Below are positions 1 through 8,571 of a stretch of 64,000 nucleotides of DNA, piece after piece (position 1 is the first letter of the stretch; every line of letters begins with the position of its first letter). Origin of the DNA: Sinohyriopsis cumingii. Taxonomy: Eukaryota > Mollusca > Bivalvia > Unionida > Unionidae. Where the stretch lies: contig CM068827.1 in NCBI GenBank assembly GCA_028554795.2, positions 75,093,244-75,157,243 on the forward strand. The letters run 5' to 3'. The notes beneath the pieces are model-generated. The model had not been told where the DNA came from, made no database searches, and saw nothing but the letters and a program-made list of their open reading frames with translations. The position numbers and the translations under genes are program-made.

Positions 1-1010
1 ATATAAACAGAACTGCCATATGAATCGCTTTTTAAGAATATAGTTCCTAACTATTAAAGCTGTCTGTCTCATTCTGGTCTAAAAAGCGTGGTTTAAATAA
101 ATATTGCTTCCGATTAGGTGCACCAGCTCAGAGAATATACGAGACATCTGAGCATCGTAATACATCTGGATAATTAGACCATCTCCTAGAGTATCTCCTA
201 GAGTAGAGGAGATCTTACATTTTGACACGATGGAAATCCACACTAGGACTGACAAATTAAAAATGTTTTGTTTCATGTGTAAAGTTTTAGCGGCTTTATG
301 ATAGCATATCGAATTTGGGTATATCATTACCACCAAATGAATACATCTTTATCGAATACATGGCTTAGTCGTAACATAAAAAGCGCTGCAAGACATTGCA
401 TATACATCGAAGGTAATGTGATCTATGTCTGATAAACAAAATGCTAGGGACTGAGGTCGATTGTTTTTAGATAATTGGACCTCATTATCGTCTCTTGTCA
501 ATTCATATTTCAGGATGACATTCTGATTAATATGCTGGTATTGAATAATTGGGGGAAAACGACCCCTAAATGGGAGCCAAGGTAATTAGCCTACTTTGAG
601 TACATGTACACAGTCGGTCAATCTTAGGCTTGATAACGACGGCTCTGATTTAAAATATGACGATAATTTCATATATAACTCTTTGGCATCTCTCCCTGTT
701 TAAATCTTTCATGTTAGGTTCCGCATTGATTGTTATTATTTCATTCTGTTTAGCCAAACTCTCGTCAGCTACACATTTTAACTCTAGTTCTTTTGTTTAT
801 TTATATGTGATCGCAGGCACACTTCTTTGATCTTGTGAAAATGTATAGGTACGTATATATGCACCTAGGTTTCCTTTAGCAGGCGTCTAGGCACCCTTAA
901 TTAGTCACAATTTCCAGTGCTGCTTTGTTTATTTTCCGATCTTTGTCTTTGTCAGATGTTCATAGGCATGATTCTCGATTTCTTTTCCATGAGATATCAT
1001 TCTCAAATTC
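1..1010. other. Host flank left of element E1, no gene seen
   Basis: AT-rich sequence with only short unconvincing reading frames. No similarity to the element genes was noticed. The last bases, CCCCG at 1011-1015, form the left copy of the element target duplication. A directly repeated TCTCCTAGAGTA lies near 183-205. Confidence 0.6.
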
Positions 1011-1015
1011 CCCCG
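1011..1015 (+). repeat. Target-site duplication of E1, left copy (CCCCG)
   Basis: CCCCG directly precedes the AGCAGC terminus and is repeated at 18307-18311 directly after the right terminus. Retroviral-type integrases leave 4-6 bp duplications. Extending to 6 bp breaks the match. Confidence 0.75.
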
Positions 1016-1164
1016 AGCAGCAGAGAGGGTGAACAGACCACTTAAGGGAGTGGTCACCCTTGTGTTTTACCAAAAAAAATAGTGACCACTCATAGAGGTC
1101 AATTACCACGTCTACGATTATTGTTTGTCCCAAACAGAATTGTAGACGAACCCTCTCTGCTGCT
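1016..1164. repeat. Nested inverted-repeat module at the left E1 terminus
   Basis: The first 14-15 bases (AGCAGCAGAGAGGGT) are repeated inverted at 1150-1164 (ACCCTCTCTGCTGCT), so the 149-bp end can fold on itself. Inside are further palindromes: GACCACT with AGTGGTC around 1035-1056, and GTCTACGATT with AATTGTAGAC around 1110-1147. The same layout, with different interior sequence, is found at the ends of E2 and E3. A role in replication, end protection or integrase binding is inference. Confidence 0.8.
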
Positions 1165-1165
1165 A

Positions 1166-1525
1166 TCAATCTTGGGAATCATCATCTGAATCATGGGAAT
1201 CTTCATCTGTTTCATCTTCATCTGTTTCATCTTTATTTGTTCTATGTTTCAAGTAATATTCAAGTTCTGATGGTGGTTTTTCTATGTTTGGATTTATGTT
1301 CTTTCTTTTTCTGTAATAGTTCATCAAACTTCTGTATCGATCTCCACCGCAATTTTTGCAAATCTGATATAATCCTCTAACACCGTTGTTACAACCAACA
1401 CAACTTCGTGGACCAGCATGAGGGTTTTTCTTTATAAGATAATTATGTTTCTTGCAATATTCTCCACGGCATTTTTTATTACATTTATCTGTTGTTCCTT
1501 GACGCAGCCACGCACAGTTGTTCAT
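1166..1525 (-). CDS. Cys-rich zinc-binding-type protein in the left terminal repeat
   Basis: 119 codons, intact. Nine Cys fall in two groups: C4, C15, C19, C24 with H27, then a zinc-ribbon-like C42-x2-C45-x10-C56-x2-C59. A basic stretch (residues 61-76) follows, and the tail is very acidic with repeated DETDED and DSD units. It is a paralogue of the central protein at 7222-7521, sharing the Cys spacing and the words GVRG and CGG. A second copy lies in the right repeat. No family name is recognised; a nucleic-acid-binding or regulatory role is inferred from the zinc pattern only. The gene reads outward toward the terminus and stops at the edge of the hairpin module. Confidence 0.8.
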   Translation of the reverse strand: MNNCAWLRQGTTDKCNKKCRGEYCKKHNYLIKKNPHAGPRSCVGCNNGVRGLYQICKNCGGDRYRSLMNYYRKRKNINPNIEKPPSELEYYLKHRTNKDETDEDETDEDSHDSDDDSQD

Positions 1526-1563
1526 TATCTTTTTAATTCAATTTAATTTTATCATCACCCCTG

Positions 1564-2229
1564 TTACCCAAATATTTTTTCAAGACCCACACGATATCTT
1601 GTTCTTGGATCATGTAAATTTATTGTTATAAATCCATGCGGAGTAGCTTGCGCTCGTGAGAAGAAATTTTTTAATTTAATTATATCCATGTCACCACCAC
1701 ACCAAGTTTGATGAATATTTCGCAACGTGTGTGTGTCTACGCCATTAAACACAACTAAAATGTTGCAGTTGTCTCTGATCACCTTCGGAATTTGTGTATA
1801 TCGTTGAGTAACATAGATCACGTCTGTATTTTTGTGTCTACCTCGGGAAAATATTCTGGCTGGATTTGATTGTTTATCTAGCATCACATCGTCGTATACA
1901 ACTAAATTATTAATAAATCCGTCTATGGAATCTACGGATGGTGCTTCATCAATATCGGTTATAAACTCTATAACATCATTATCCTCATCCAGTAATCGTG
2001 CGTTTTCATTGAAATCTTTAAGTACATCATAACATCGTTGATCATCAACGGATGGTGCTACTAAATATAATTTATCCCATTTCAACCATCTCATTATCAG
2101 ATTAAGTAATAACTGCGTCTTACCCGATCCAGATGGTCCTATGATAATCATTCTGATGGAATTTGGTAGCGCAGGATGGTGTTTAACTGGCTCTCGTTGC
2201 CGAGTTGCTGAGAAATCAATTATATCCAT
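1564..2229 (-). CDS. Packaging ATPase (HerA/FtsK, A32-like)
   Basis: 221 aa, intact. Walker A GPSGSGKT lies at residues 31-38, preceded by a hydrophobic strand. Walker B is VVYDD at about 110-114. A following strand with VIYVTQRY (about 137-144) fits the sensor region of viral genome-packaging ATPases. Length and motifs match the A32-like ATPase of Polintons and adintoviruses, which pumps the genome into preformed capsids. The start ATG at 2229 is only 12 bp from the divergent PLA2 start at 2242. Homologous remnants are present in E2 (26150-26390) and E3 (37058-37745). Confidence 0.92.
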   Translation of the reverse strand: MDIIDFSATRQREPVKHHPALPNSIRMIIIGPSGSGKTQLLLNLIMRWLKWDKLYLVAPSVDDQRCYDVLKDFNENARLLDEDNDVIEFITDIDEAPSVDSIDGFINNLVVYDDVMLDKQSNPARIFSRGRHKNTDVIYVTQRYTQIPKVIRDNCNILVVFNGVDTHTLRNIHQTWCGGDMDIIKLKNFFSRAQATPHGFITINLHDPRTRYRVGLEKIFG

Positions 2230-2241
2230 ATATATTATAAC
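2230..2241. promoter_or_regulatory. 12-bp divergent intergenic between ATPase and PLA2 genes
   Basis: Only twelve AT-rich bases (TATATATTATAAC-like) separate the two divergent start codons, so any core promoter must lie within the opposing coding sequences or be a minimal TATA-like element used both ways. The assignment is inference from spacing. Confidence 0.3.
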
Positions 2242-2742
2242 ATGAATTTATATTGTTTACGCTGTAAAGTTAAAACTCCAACCACTGATTTAGCTACGGT
2301 TATAACAAAAAATAAAAAAATAGCGTACGGTGGAAAATGTTCTATATGCGGTAGAAAGAAATTTTCGTTTTTACCTAATAAGCGCGGTGGTGATATTGCT
2401 AATTTGATGTCAAAGTTTCCAGGTGCTCCATGGGCTAAATACAGTGGAGAAAAACATCTACCAGGATATAATTATTGCGGTCCTGGTACTCGACTCGATA
2501 TCAGGCTCGATAATCAGGATCAACCAAAACCAGGCGAGGAACCAATAAACGCTATTGATCGAGCTTGTCATGCTCATGATGTAGCTTATAAGAGTCAAAA
2601 TCTACAAGATAGGCATATTGCAGATGTAAAATTAATTCATTCATTAAATTCTATAAAAAATAAAAATATTAGAGAATCATTAGCTAATTGGTTAGTAAGA
2701 TCCTCGATGAAAGGTAAATTAGCGCTTGGAGCTGGTAATTAA
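2242..2742 (+). CDS. Zinc-ribbon plus phospholipase A2 virion protein
   Basis: 166 aa. The N-terminus has two CxxC pairs (C5/C8 and C33/C36) forming a zinc-ribbon-like unit. The C-terminal half has the parvovirus VP1-type PLA2 signature: calcium loop YNYCGPGT at 76-83, then D106, C109 and the catalytic H112-D113 with Y116. In parvoviruses this domain breaches the endosomal membrane during entry, and PLA2 genes are known in adintoviruses. The stop is two bases before the integrase start, so the two genes are probably co-transcribed. Broken homologues lie in E2 (25630-26133) and E3 (37768-38277). Confidence 0.9.
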   Translation: MNLYCLRCKVKTPTTDLATVITKNKKIAYGGKCSICGRKKFSFLPNKRGGDIANLMSKFPGAPWAKYSGEKHLPGYNYCGPGTRLDIRLDNQDQPKPGEEPINAIDRACHAHDVAYKSQNLQDRHIADVKLIHSLNSIKNKNIRESLANWLVRSSMKGKLALGAGN

Positions 2743-2744
2743 TA

Positions 2745-3731
2745 ATGGAATTAATTTATTATTCACCGAGAGGATATTGGAGAGGCAAAGCAGCAATTGG
2801 TAAACTTGCTGATGCAGCAGCGGTTAAACATTCTACTGCTAAAGCGTGGTTGTCCAGGCAGGCAATATGGCAAATTTATCTACCACGTCCTAAACAAATT
2901 CAGTACGCGTATTTCGATGTCAGTGTTCCTAATGAAGTTCATCAAGCTGATATTCTGTTTTTACCGCATGATACTGTGCGTGGAAAAACGTACAAGTACG
3001 CGCTAACCGTAGTTGATGTTGCAAGTAGATATAAAGAAGCAGAGCCGCTATCAGCGAAAACATCATCTGAAGTAGCCGATGCGTTTGAACGAATTTATCA
3101 ACGAGGTGGTGGACCACGAGGTGGTCTGCGATGGCCACAGCTACTACAGGTTGATCCTGGTAAGGAATTTCTTGGTCCAGTATCATCGCTGATGAAACAA
3201 CATAATACCAAAATACGACGAGGTCATACTGCAATTCATCGTGATCAAGCAATTGTTGAGCGATTTAATCGAACACTTGCTGAGCGGTTATTTGGATATC
3301 AATACGCGAGGGAATTTATTCAGGATAAAAGATCTCGCGAATGGGTGGCAAGATTACCAGGCGTGATAGCTGCATTAAATAATGAGATTACACGAACAAC
3401 CAACATGAAACCCATTAGCGCGGTCACAAAAAAAAATATACCAACACAACGAAAAGATGTTGGAAAACAAAAAATATTAGGTGATGTTACAGTCAGATAT
3501 TTATATGAGCCTGGTGAACTTGAAGGTGGTAAAGCGAGAGCAACTGATCCTATTTGGAGCGTTACCACACACAAAATATCTACCGTGACAAGATCCACTG
3601 GAAGAAACGCAGGTGTTTCCAGACCTGCAATCTACAGATTAGATTCAGCTGCTCCTCAACATGGATTTACACGTGAACAACTACAAATAATTCCCGCGGA
3701 TACACAACTACCACCGCGATCACTTCAGTGA
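2745..3731 (+). CDS. Retroviral-type (rve) integrase of Maverick type
   Basis: 328 aa. The catalytic triad is D69 (in QADILFL), D137 (QVDPGKEF) and E172 (AIVERFNRT), with 34 residues between the second Asp and the Glu. This matches the DDE rve core, which joins element ends to target DNA and leaves a short duplication. The basic C-terminal region (after about 240) contains a YLYEPGEL segment typical of Maverick integrases. There is no obvious N-terminal zinc HHCC motif; instead there is a basic, helical region. It follows PLA2 with a 2-bp gap and ends 10 bp from the convergent replication gene. Confidence 0.95.
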   Translation: MELIYYSPRGYWRGKAAIGKLADAAAVKHSTAKAWLSRQAIWQIYLPRPKQIQYAYFDVSVPNEVHQADILFLPHDTVRGKTYKYALTVVDVASRYKEAEPLSAKTSSEVADAFERIYQRGGGPRGGLRWPQLLQVDPGKEFLGPVSSLMKQHNTKIRRGHTAIHRDQAIVERFNRTLAERLFGYQYAREFIQDKRSREWVARLPGVIAALNNEITRTTNMKPISAVTKKNIPTQRKDVGKQKILGDVTVRYLYEPGELEGGKARATDPIWSVTTHKISTVTRSTGRNAGVSRPAIYRLDSAAPQHGFTREQLQIIPADTQLPPRSLQ

Positions 3732-3741
3732 TTTCGATCAC

Positions 3742-6297
3742 TTAACTAGCACTAGCGCCTCTACGTCGATTACATTCGAGACAGGTCAGCATGGTATTTT
3801 CTCGTGTATGACCGCGACTATTATCTTTTCTATCTACGGTAAATTGTCTTGAATCATTACTCGAATACCGCCATAACATTATACAATTACAACTGGCGCA
3901 ATGATTATTCTGCTGCTGTTTTAACTCAATAATAAATTCAACATCAAGATCAAAGTCACGTTTATTTTTTTTATCAGATTGTTTGTATCCGATTAATTTT
4001 TTTCTTATTATATCATCATCGATGATGTTAAATTTATCAACGATTTCAGGAATTATGATTCTACGTAATTGAGATATATTTCTGACCCTCGATACCGCTA
4101 AATAAACTAAATTTGACCACTCGATGCGATCGTCTACAATCCAAACTCGTGTATCAGAAATAGTTAATCCCTGAGACGAGTGGATTGTCATAGCGTATCC
4201 CAACACCCATGGAGATTTGTCAGCGTGTATTGCATCTTCGACCACACTGATATCAACGGCGACAATATCATTTAATACGAGATTTTGATTCTCAGTCTGT
4301 CCTGGAATATCAACATTAATATTCTGTTTTCGTGTATCTGATGGTCTATAACACAACGGTACGGGTAATTCTGAGTGTTTTTCTTTATGCAGCTGAAATA
4401 ACTGTTGTTGTAAAGCGTCTCTGATTATTTTTCTACTTGCTACGATCAAATCGGTGGGTCTCCATAAATTTAAAAAATCACTCATTGATGTCTCTGAGAT
4501 CACTCCACGTATTATTTCACACTGAATTTTGTTTGATTGTAATCTGATTAATTTTTTAAATTCCTTCAAATTTGCATCAAGAGCTCTATGATCATCATCT
4601 ATTTCTTCGTAATAATCAACGAAATTTTTTAACCAATCATGTGGAGATGGTCCAACAAAGGGCGGCGGTTGACCATGATCGCCACACATTATTATAGCGG
4701 TATTTTTCGTCAACAACCAATCAAGAAACGTTTTTAATGTATCCAATGACACCGTGCATATCTCATCCCAAATAATTATTTTAGGTATATATTTTTCTCC
4801 CATCCGTTCAGGAGTCCATGTATCTCCGCGCCACCGAAAGAAACTATGATACGTGCACGATTGTACTTGCCGCTGTTTCATCTCACGTGCAAGTCTATGT
4901 GTGGGTGTCAGCACGATTATATCTGAATTTCTAAAAACATTAATCGTTCGAGTTGTTTTGCCGCATCCACCGGGTCCATTGAGATATACTGTCTTATATC
5001 TGGTTATTGGATCACTCAACGATGGTGCTTTCGACATTTCTGATATTTTATTACCCCTACGATAAAAATCTCTCATTGGAACATCTGCTGATTCTGTATA
5101 ATTGTGTAATAGTTCCTTTTTTATTCTCCACGAACCCCATCGTTCATCATTACTTGTAAATTTCATAACAGGTTCTAAATATTTACTTGAAATATAAAAC
5201 GAATCTGTTGCGACTCTGACTGCGGTCTCAGGAAATCTATTAATCATCGATAATAAATTTATAGAAACATAAGCCAACATGGAAGATCTTAGATGAGTAT
5301 ATTGCGGGGATACATCATTTATGTAACTAACGATCGTACCCAATTTTGTTCCGTCGGATAAATAAACACCTTCTCGATTTACAAATATATTTTTCGCTGT
5401 TGTATCAGCGATTATAAAATCGTACTCGGCATCATCTAAAATTAATCGTGCGTGATGTCTTTTATAATCATATGCACCACCTTGAGTAAATTTACCTATA
5501 ATTTTTCTACCGAGATCTTTTGCGGTTTTGAGTTTATTAGGAATATCATCTTCGGAAACATCCTTAAACTCGCTGATAACTTCAGAATCTGACATGGGCA
5601 ACCAAACTTTGGTCTGTGCATGATATGATATAATTGCCTCACTGACCACCAACGATGTCAGTATCATACAATCTAGCATATATCGTAACAAAACTATAGG
5701 TGCCCAACGTTTTTCACAAAAATGTCTACCAAACCAAACATAACAAATCTTGTGAAGATTTTCGTTAAGCTCGAATGATTCAATACAGGCGAATCCAGTC
5801 AGATCAAAATCAGGTAATGGTCCATTAATTGCCACTCGCGTCATCTCGTTTGTAGGGTGACCAAATCTTTCAAAGTACACAGAACAATCTCCGTATCCCA
5901 GAAAACTTCCTGGATAACATGCAACCATATCAACCGAAATAACATCATTGTAATTATATTTGGTATTCCATAATCCGCCATGTCCATATTCGACGCAACT
6001 TGCGCGTACGTCCTCGAGTAAATCAAATCGTGTTGGTTTCCATGAATTTCGTTCTCTGGCGAAATGAGCCGCAACAGATGGAACGGTAAAACAATTAGTT
6101 AGTAATTTGTCAGTATTTTCCGCGTGCTTGCACTGTAAAAACTTCGCGAGATTTTTCATCTCGTCATGGAGGGATTCTGTGCGATATATTTCACCGTTTG
6201 GTTTGACAAACTGATCAAATTCACCTTCTTCATTACTTTTAAATAACCATACCGATACAGGATCGGTTTTACTTATTTCGTTGATAAAATCAAACAT
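3742..6297 (-). CDS. PolB-like palm, SF1 helicase and HNH nuclease fused (C-terminal ORF)
   Basis: 851 codons. Residues about 90-370 resemble a divergent family B polymerase palm: motif A SVDMVACYPG (D123), motif B-like K265 to Q272 (KIIGKFTQ), and motif C ATDS at 363-366, where the first Asp of the usual DTDS is Ala. Residues about 435-790 are an SF1 helicase: Walker A GPGGCGKT at 441-448, DEAD-like WDE at 510-512, CGDHGQPPP at 538-546 and a late IHSSQG. The last 60 residues carry CxxC, a VDRKDNSRGHT core and CLECNRRRGA, an HNH-type nuclease/zinc unit. The upstream ORF (6313-7173) lies in the same frame and is separated by a single TGA plus five codons. In E3 the equivalent join has a sense codon, so the ancestral product was one chain of about 1140 residues. 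The presumed role is element DNA replication. Confidence 0.85.
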   Translation of the reverse strand: MFDFINEISKTDPVSVWLFKSNEEGEFDQFVKPNGEIYRTESLHDEMKNLAKFLQCKHAENTDKLLTNCFTVPSVAAHFARERNSWKPTRFDLLEDVRASCVEYGHGGLWNTKYNYNDVISVDMVACYPGSFLGYGDCSVYFERFGHPTNEMTRVAINGPLPDFDLTGFACIESFELNENLHKICYVWFGRHFCEKRWAPIVLLRYMLDCMILTSLVVSEAIISYHAQTKVWLPMSDSEVISEFKDVSEDDIPNKLKTAKDLGRKIIGKFTQGGAYDYKRHHARLILDDAEYDFIIADTTAKNIFVNREGVYLSDGTKLGTIVSYINDVSPQYTHLRSSMLAYVSINLLSMINRFPETAVRVATDSFYISSKYLEPVMKFTSNDERWGSWRIKKELLHNYTESADVPMRDFYRRGNKISEMSKAPSLSDPITRYKTVYLNGPGGCGKTTRTINVFRNSDIIVLTPTHRLAREMKQRQVQSCTYHSFFRWRGDTWTPERMGEKYIPKIIIWDEICTVSLDTLKTFLDWLLTKNTAIIMCGDHGQPPPFVGPSPHDWLKNFVDYYEEIDDDHRALDANLKEFKKLIRLQSNKIQCEIIRGVISETSMSDFLNLWRPTDLIVASRKIIRDALQQQLFQLHKEKHSELPVPLCYRPSDTRKQNINVDIPGQTENQNLVLNDIVAVDISVVEDAIHADKSPWVLGYAMTIHSSQGLTISDTRVWIVDDRIEWSNLVYLAVSRVRNISQLRRIIIPEIVDKFNIIDDDIIRKKLIGYKQSDKKNKRDFDLDVEFIIELKQQQNNHCASCNCIMLWRYSSNDSRQFTVDRKDNSRGHTRENTMLTCLECNRRRGASAS

Positions 6298-6312
6298 ATC
6301 TGTGGGGTAAAA

Positions 6313-7173
6313 TCAAACAGTTCGATCACGTGGAAATATTGTTACTGCGTTAGTCCATGCGTGCGCGTTATGACCGATAATATTTATTGGAGCTCCTTTC
6401 GATTTATATTTTGATTGGTACAGTACTTCTCCCGTTATTGTTGCTACGGTTAGTGGAAATTTTAATATTTTTCCTAACTCAGCAACATCTTTTATTGTAG
6501 CACCGGTATCCTTAACTGAATCAGCCCACGAGTTTATTTTTTCACGCCTTAAATCAGTTAATCCATTTCCACGCATCGCGTTTGTAAAGTGTTCTATTAC
6601 TCGCTCGGCTGCACAATTTAACCTTGAAAATTTCATCGGCGCTAGTTTATCAACGTTGGGTTTTTTATTTATCTCATAAATTCCATAAATAACCGCTGTT
6701 ACAGGATACGCTCGTTCATAATACGGTTTGTCAATACCCGTCAGTAGACCCGGTCTGGAAGTTTTACTTAATATGATAGTTTTATTATTACCAAGGACAG
6801 AATCATATTTGTCACGGATAATCCAACTACCTGTTTCTGTTAATACAATAAATTTTACTCTGAAGAAATATTTTTGATTGCCCTCGTATTCAGCGATGTA
6901 GTTAATGATAGTTGCCGCTCGTTTGTCGTTCATTGTGGCGTCAGTGACTTTGTCAGCTTTCTTGACTCCGTCAAGGCGTATAATCCTGAACGTTGACCAT
7001 GTATGAGATGCACCATCCGTGTAAAATTCTTTCTTGGCGTCGTGAATTTTCGAGATCAAACTTTTATTTTTCGGATCAACCAAATCTCGCACTGGCAAGT
7101 CAGAAGATAATCTGTCAAGGTTGAATTTATATTTAACAAGCCTAGTTTGGGATAATCTCTCAAACTCGTTCAT
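6313..7173 (-). CDS. N-terminal part of the replication protein, cut by in-frame TGA
   Basis: 286 codons from the Met of MNEFERL at 7173. The frame is open to a further Met at 7230, but E3 homology starts at the corresponding MEEFERL, so 7173 is preferred. No catalytic motif is recognised. It contains a C-terminal HNAHAW segment followed by a FPRDRTV end, then TGA at 6313-6315. The next ORF starts 18 bases further on in the same frame. In relatives of this protein family known to me, a HNxHAW segment precedes the polymerase-like part within one polypeptide. It is therefore annotated as the front half of the same gene. Its start lies 48 bp from the divergent Cys-rich gene. Confidence 0.75.
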   Translation of the reverse strand: MNEFERLSQTRLVKYKFNLDRLSSDLPVRDLVDPKNKSLISKIHDAKKEFYTDGASHTWSTFRIIRLDGVKKADKVTDATMNDKRAATIINYIAEYEGNQKYFFRVKFIVLTETGSWIIRDKYDSVLGNNKTIILSKTSRPGLLTGIDKPYYERAYPVTAVIYGIYEINKKPNVDKLAPMKFSRLNCAAERVIEHFTNAMRGNGLTDLRREKINSWADSVKDTGATIKDVAELGKILKFPLTVATITGEVLYQSKYKSKGAPINIIGHNAHAWTNAVTIFPRDRTV

Positions 7174-7221
7174 ATAATTAAAACAAATATTTAAATAAAG
7201 AAAATTATATATATATATACA
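7174..7221. promoter_or_regulatory. Divergent AT-rich promoter-like gap
   Basis: 48 bp between the replication gene start and the Cys-rich gene start, containing a TATATATATATAC run directly before the rightward ATG. A shared promoter is inferred from position. Confidence 0.35.
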
Positions 7222-7521
7222 ATGTCTCAATGCAGATGGTTGATGATCGGCTCAGTAAATCGATGCAACAAATCCTGCAGAAAGGAATTTTGTTGGATGC
7301 ACTTACAAAACATACGACGAGGAAGTCTAGGACCAATATCATGTCTGCGGTGTGGTATTGGAGTGCGAGGAAAAACAGAATTATGTGGAAAGTGCGGCGG
7401 AAAACGGTTCAGAGAACTTAAAAGATATTATGACAAAAAAAATAATAGCGGTGAAAACGCTATAAAATCCGTGGAGGATTATATATCAAGATTTCAGACA
7501 AACAATGATTTAAACGAATAA
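7222..7521 (+). CDS. Central Cys-rich zinc-binding-type protein
   Basis: 99 aa, paralogue of the terminal-repeat genes. C4, C15, C19, C24, H27 and the ribbon C41/C44/C55/C58 keep the same spacing, with the shared words CNK, GVRG and KCGG. It lacks the acidic tail of the terminal copies. Function is unknown; zinc binding is inferred. It is followed 10 bp later by the HNH gene on the same strand. Confidence 0.75.
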   Translation: MSQCRWLMIGSVNRCNKSCRKEFCWMHLQNIRRGSLGPISCLRCGIGVRGKTELCGKCGGKRFRELKRYYDKKNNSGENAIKSVEDYISRFQTNNDLNE

Positions 7522-7531
7522 TATTATTATA

Positions 7532-8032
7532 ATGGAGCAAAATATATTTGTCCCACATCCTGTCATAACAAACTATGAATCAAATATTAATGGTATCATC
7601 AGACACTGCAAGTTGAAGAGACAAGTTGGTTGTATTAATAATCATGGTTATCTAAGGTTTACTGCTGGGGAGAGAAAACATTATCTATGTCATAGATTTA
7701 CGTATGAATGTCATAATGGGATGATCAATGACGGTCTTGTTATTGATCATATTGACGGGGATACTCAAAATAACTCCCTACACAACCTTCGTGTTGTCAC
7801 TCGAAGCGTGAACTCTGCATGTGGTAATACAGGAAGATGTAAGACAATCGGAAAGAGGGCGGTAATTTCCACAAACATAGAAACTGGTGAAAAAGTTATA
7901 TTTCGTTCAATATCTTCTGCTGCGAAATATTTTGATATTCACCCACAATCAGTACAAAGAGTGGCAGAAAATATATATAAAACCGCTTTCTCGAAAAAAT
8001 ATAAACAGAAAATTACCTTTCAGTATCAATAA
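7532..8032 (+). CDS. Free-standing HNH endonuclease with NUMOD-like tail
   Basis: 166 aa. The N-terminal half has a strand-rich segment, then CHRFTYECHNG and DHIDGDTQNNSLHNLR, the HNH core of phage and homing-type endonucleases. The C-terminal part (about 118-150: IFRSISSAAKYFDIHPQSV) resembles the NUMOD1 helix-turn-helix DNA-binding repeat found with such enzymes. No counterpart was noticed in E2 or E3, where the region is deleted. It may be a selfish insertion or an added replication/repair nuclease; target unknown. Confidence 0.85.
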   Translation: MEQNIFVPHPVITNYESNINGIIRHCKLKRQVGCINNHGYLRFTAGERKHYLCHRFTYECHNGMINDGLVIDHIDGDTQNNSLHNLRVVTRSVNSACGNTGRCKTIGKRAVISTNIETGEKVIFRSISSAAKYFDIHPQSVQRVAENIYKTAFSKKYKQKITFQYQ

Positions 8033-8389
8033 CTATCATCACCACATTGAATTAATTTTTTTAATTTATGTCACAGTAGGTCCTCCATACACTACTGAAT
8101 TTTTGATTATATAAGGGGGAGATTACTTTGTAATATATAGTTTTCTTCGTAGATTTTTGAGTTTTTATGATCGTAATTAGTCAGTTTAACTAATTACATC
8201 GTAATTAATTACTCGTAGAAGTATTATTTATGGTTTTTAAATATTTCCCATCATACAACATTACGAGAAATCATGATAATGTTATTGATCCGCAAGGAAG
8301 CTGTGTAGGTACAGAACAGAAACCGTTGCCATGGTAATCGATCTGCAGGTGTGTTCATGCCACTGTTATTATTGATTCGCAGTCTGCTT

Positions 8390-8520
8390 AGGAAAAATGC
8401 TGTTATAAATACAGAAACTGTTGTTATTCAGAAACCGCTGTTTTATATTCAGAAACTGTTATTATTCAGAAACTGTTATAAATACAGAAACTGTTATTAT
8501 TCAGAAACCGCTGTTTTAGT
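8390..8520 (+). repeat. Short tandem array built on CAGAAACTGTTAT
   Basis: CAGAAACTGTTAT/CAGAAACCGCTGTT words recur at roughly 16-40 bp intervals, with alternating TATTATT and TATAAATA spacers. The function is unknown. Confidence 0.6.
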
Positions 8521-8571
8521 GTAAATATTGGTTCCTTAGCTATATATTAACTTCCAAAACATATGTTCGTA

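Larger units (their letters stand above)
1016..1562 (+). repeat. Left terminal inverted repeat of E1
   Basis: This is the reverse complement of about 17749-18306, with a small indel near 1530-1545 and a few substitutions. It contains a 149-bp outer module with inverted ends (1016-1164) and a complete 119-codon gene on the minus strand. Terminal repeats of several hundred bases are normal for Mavericks; an intact gene within them is less usual. Confidence 0.9.
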
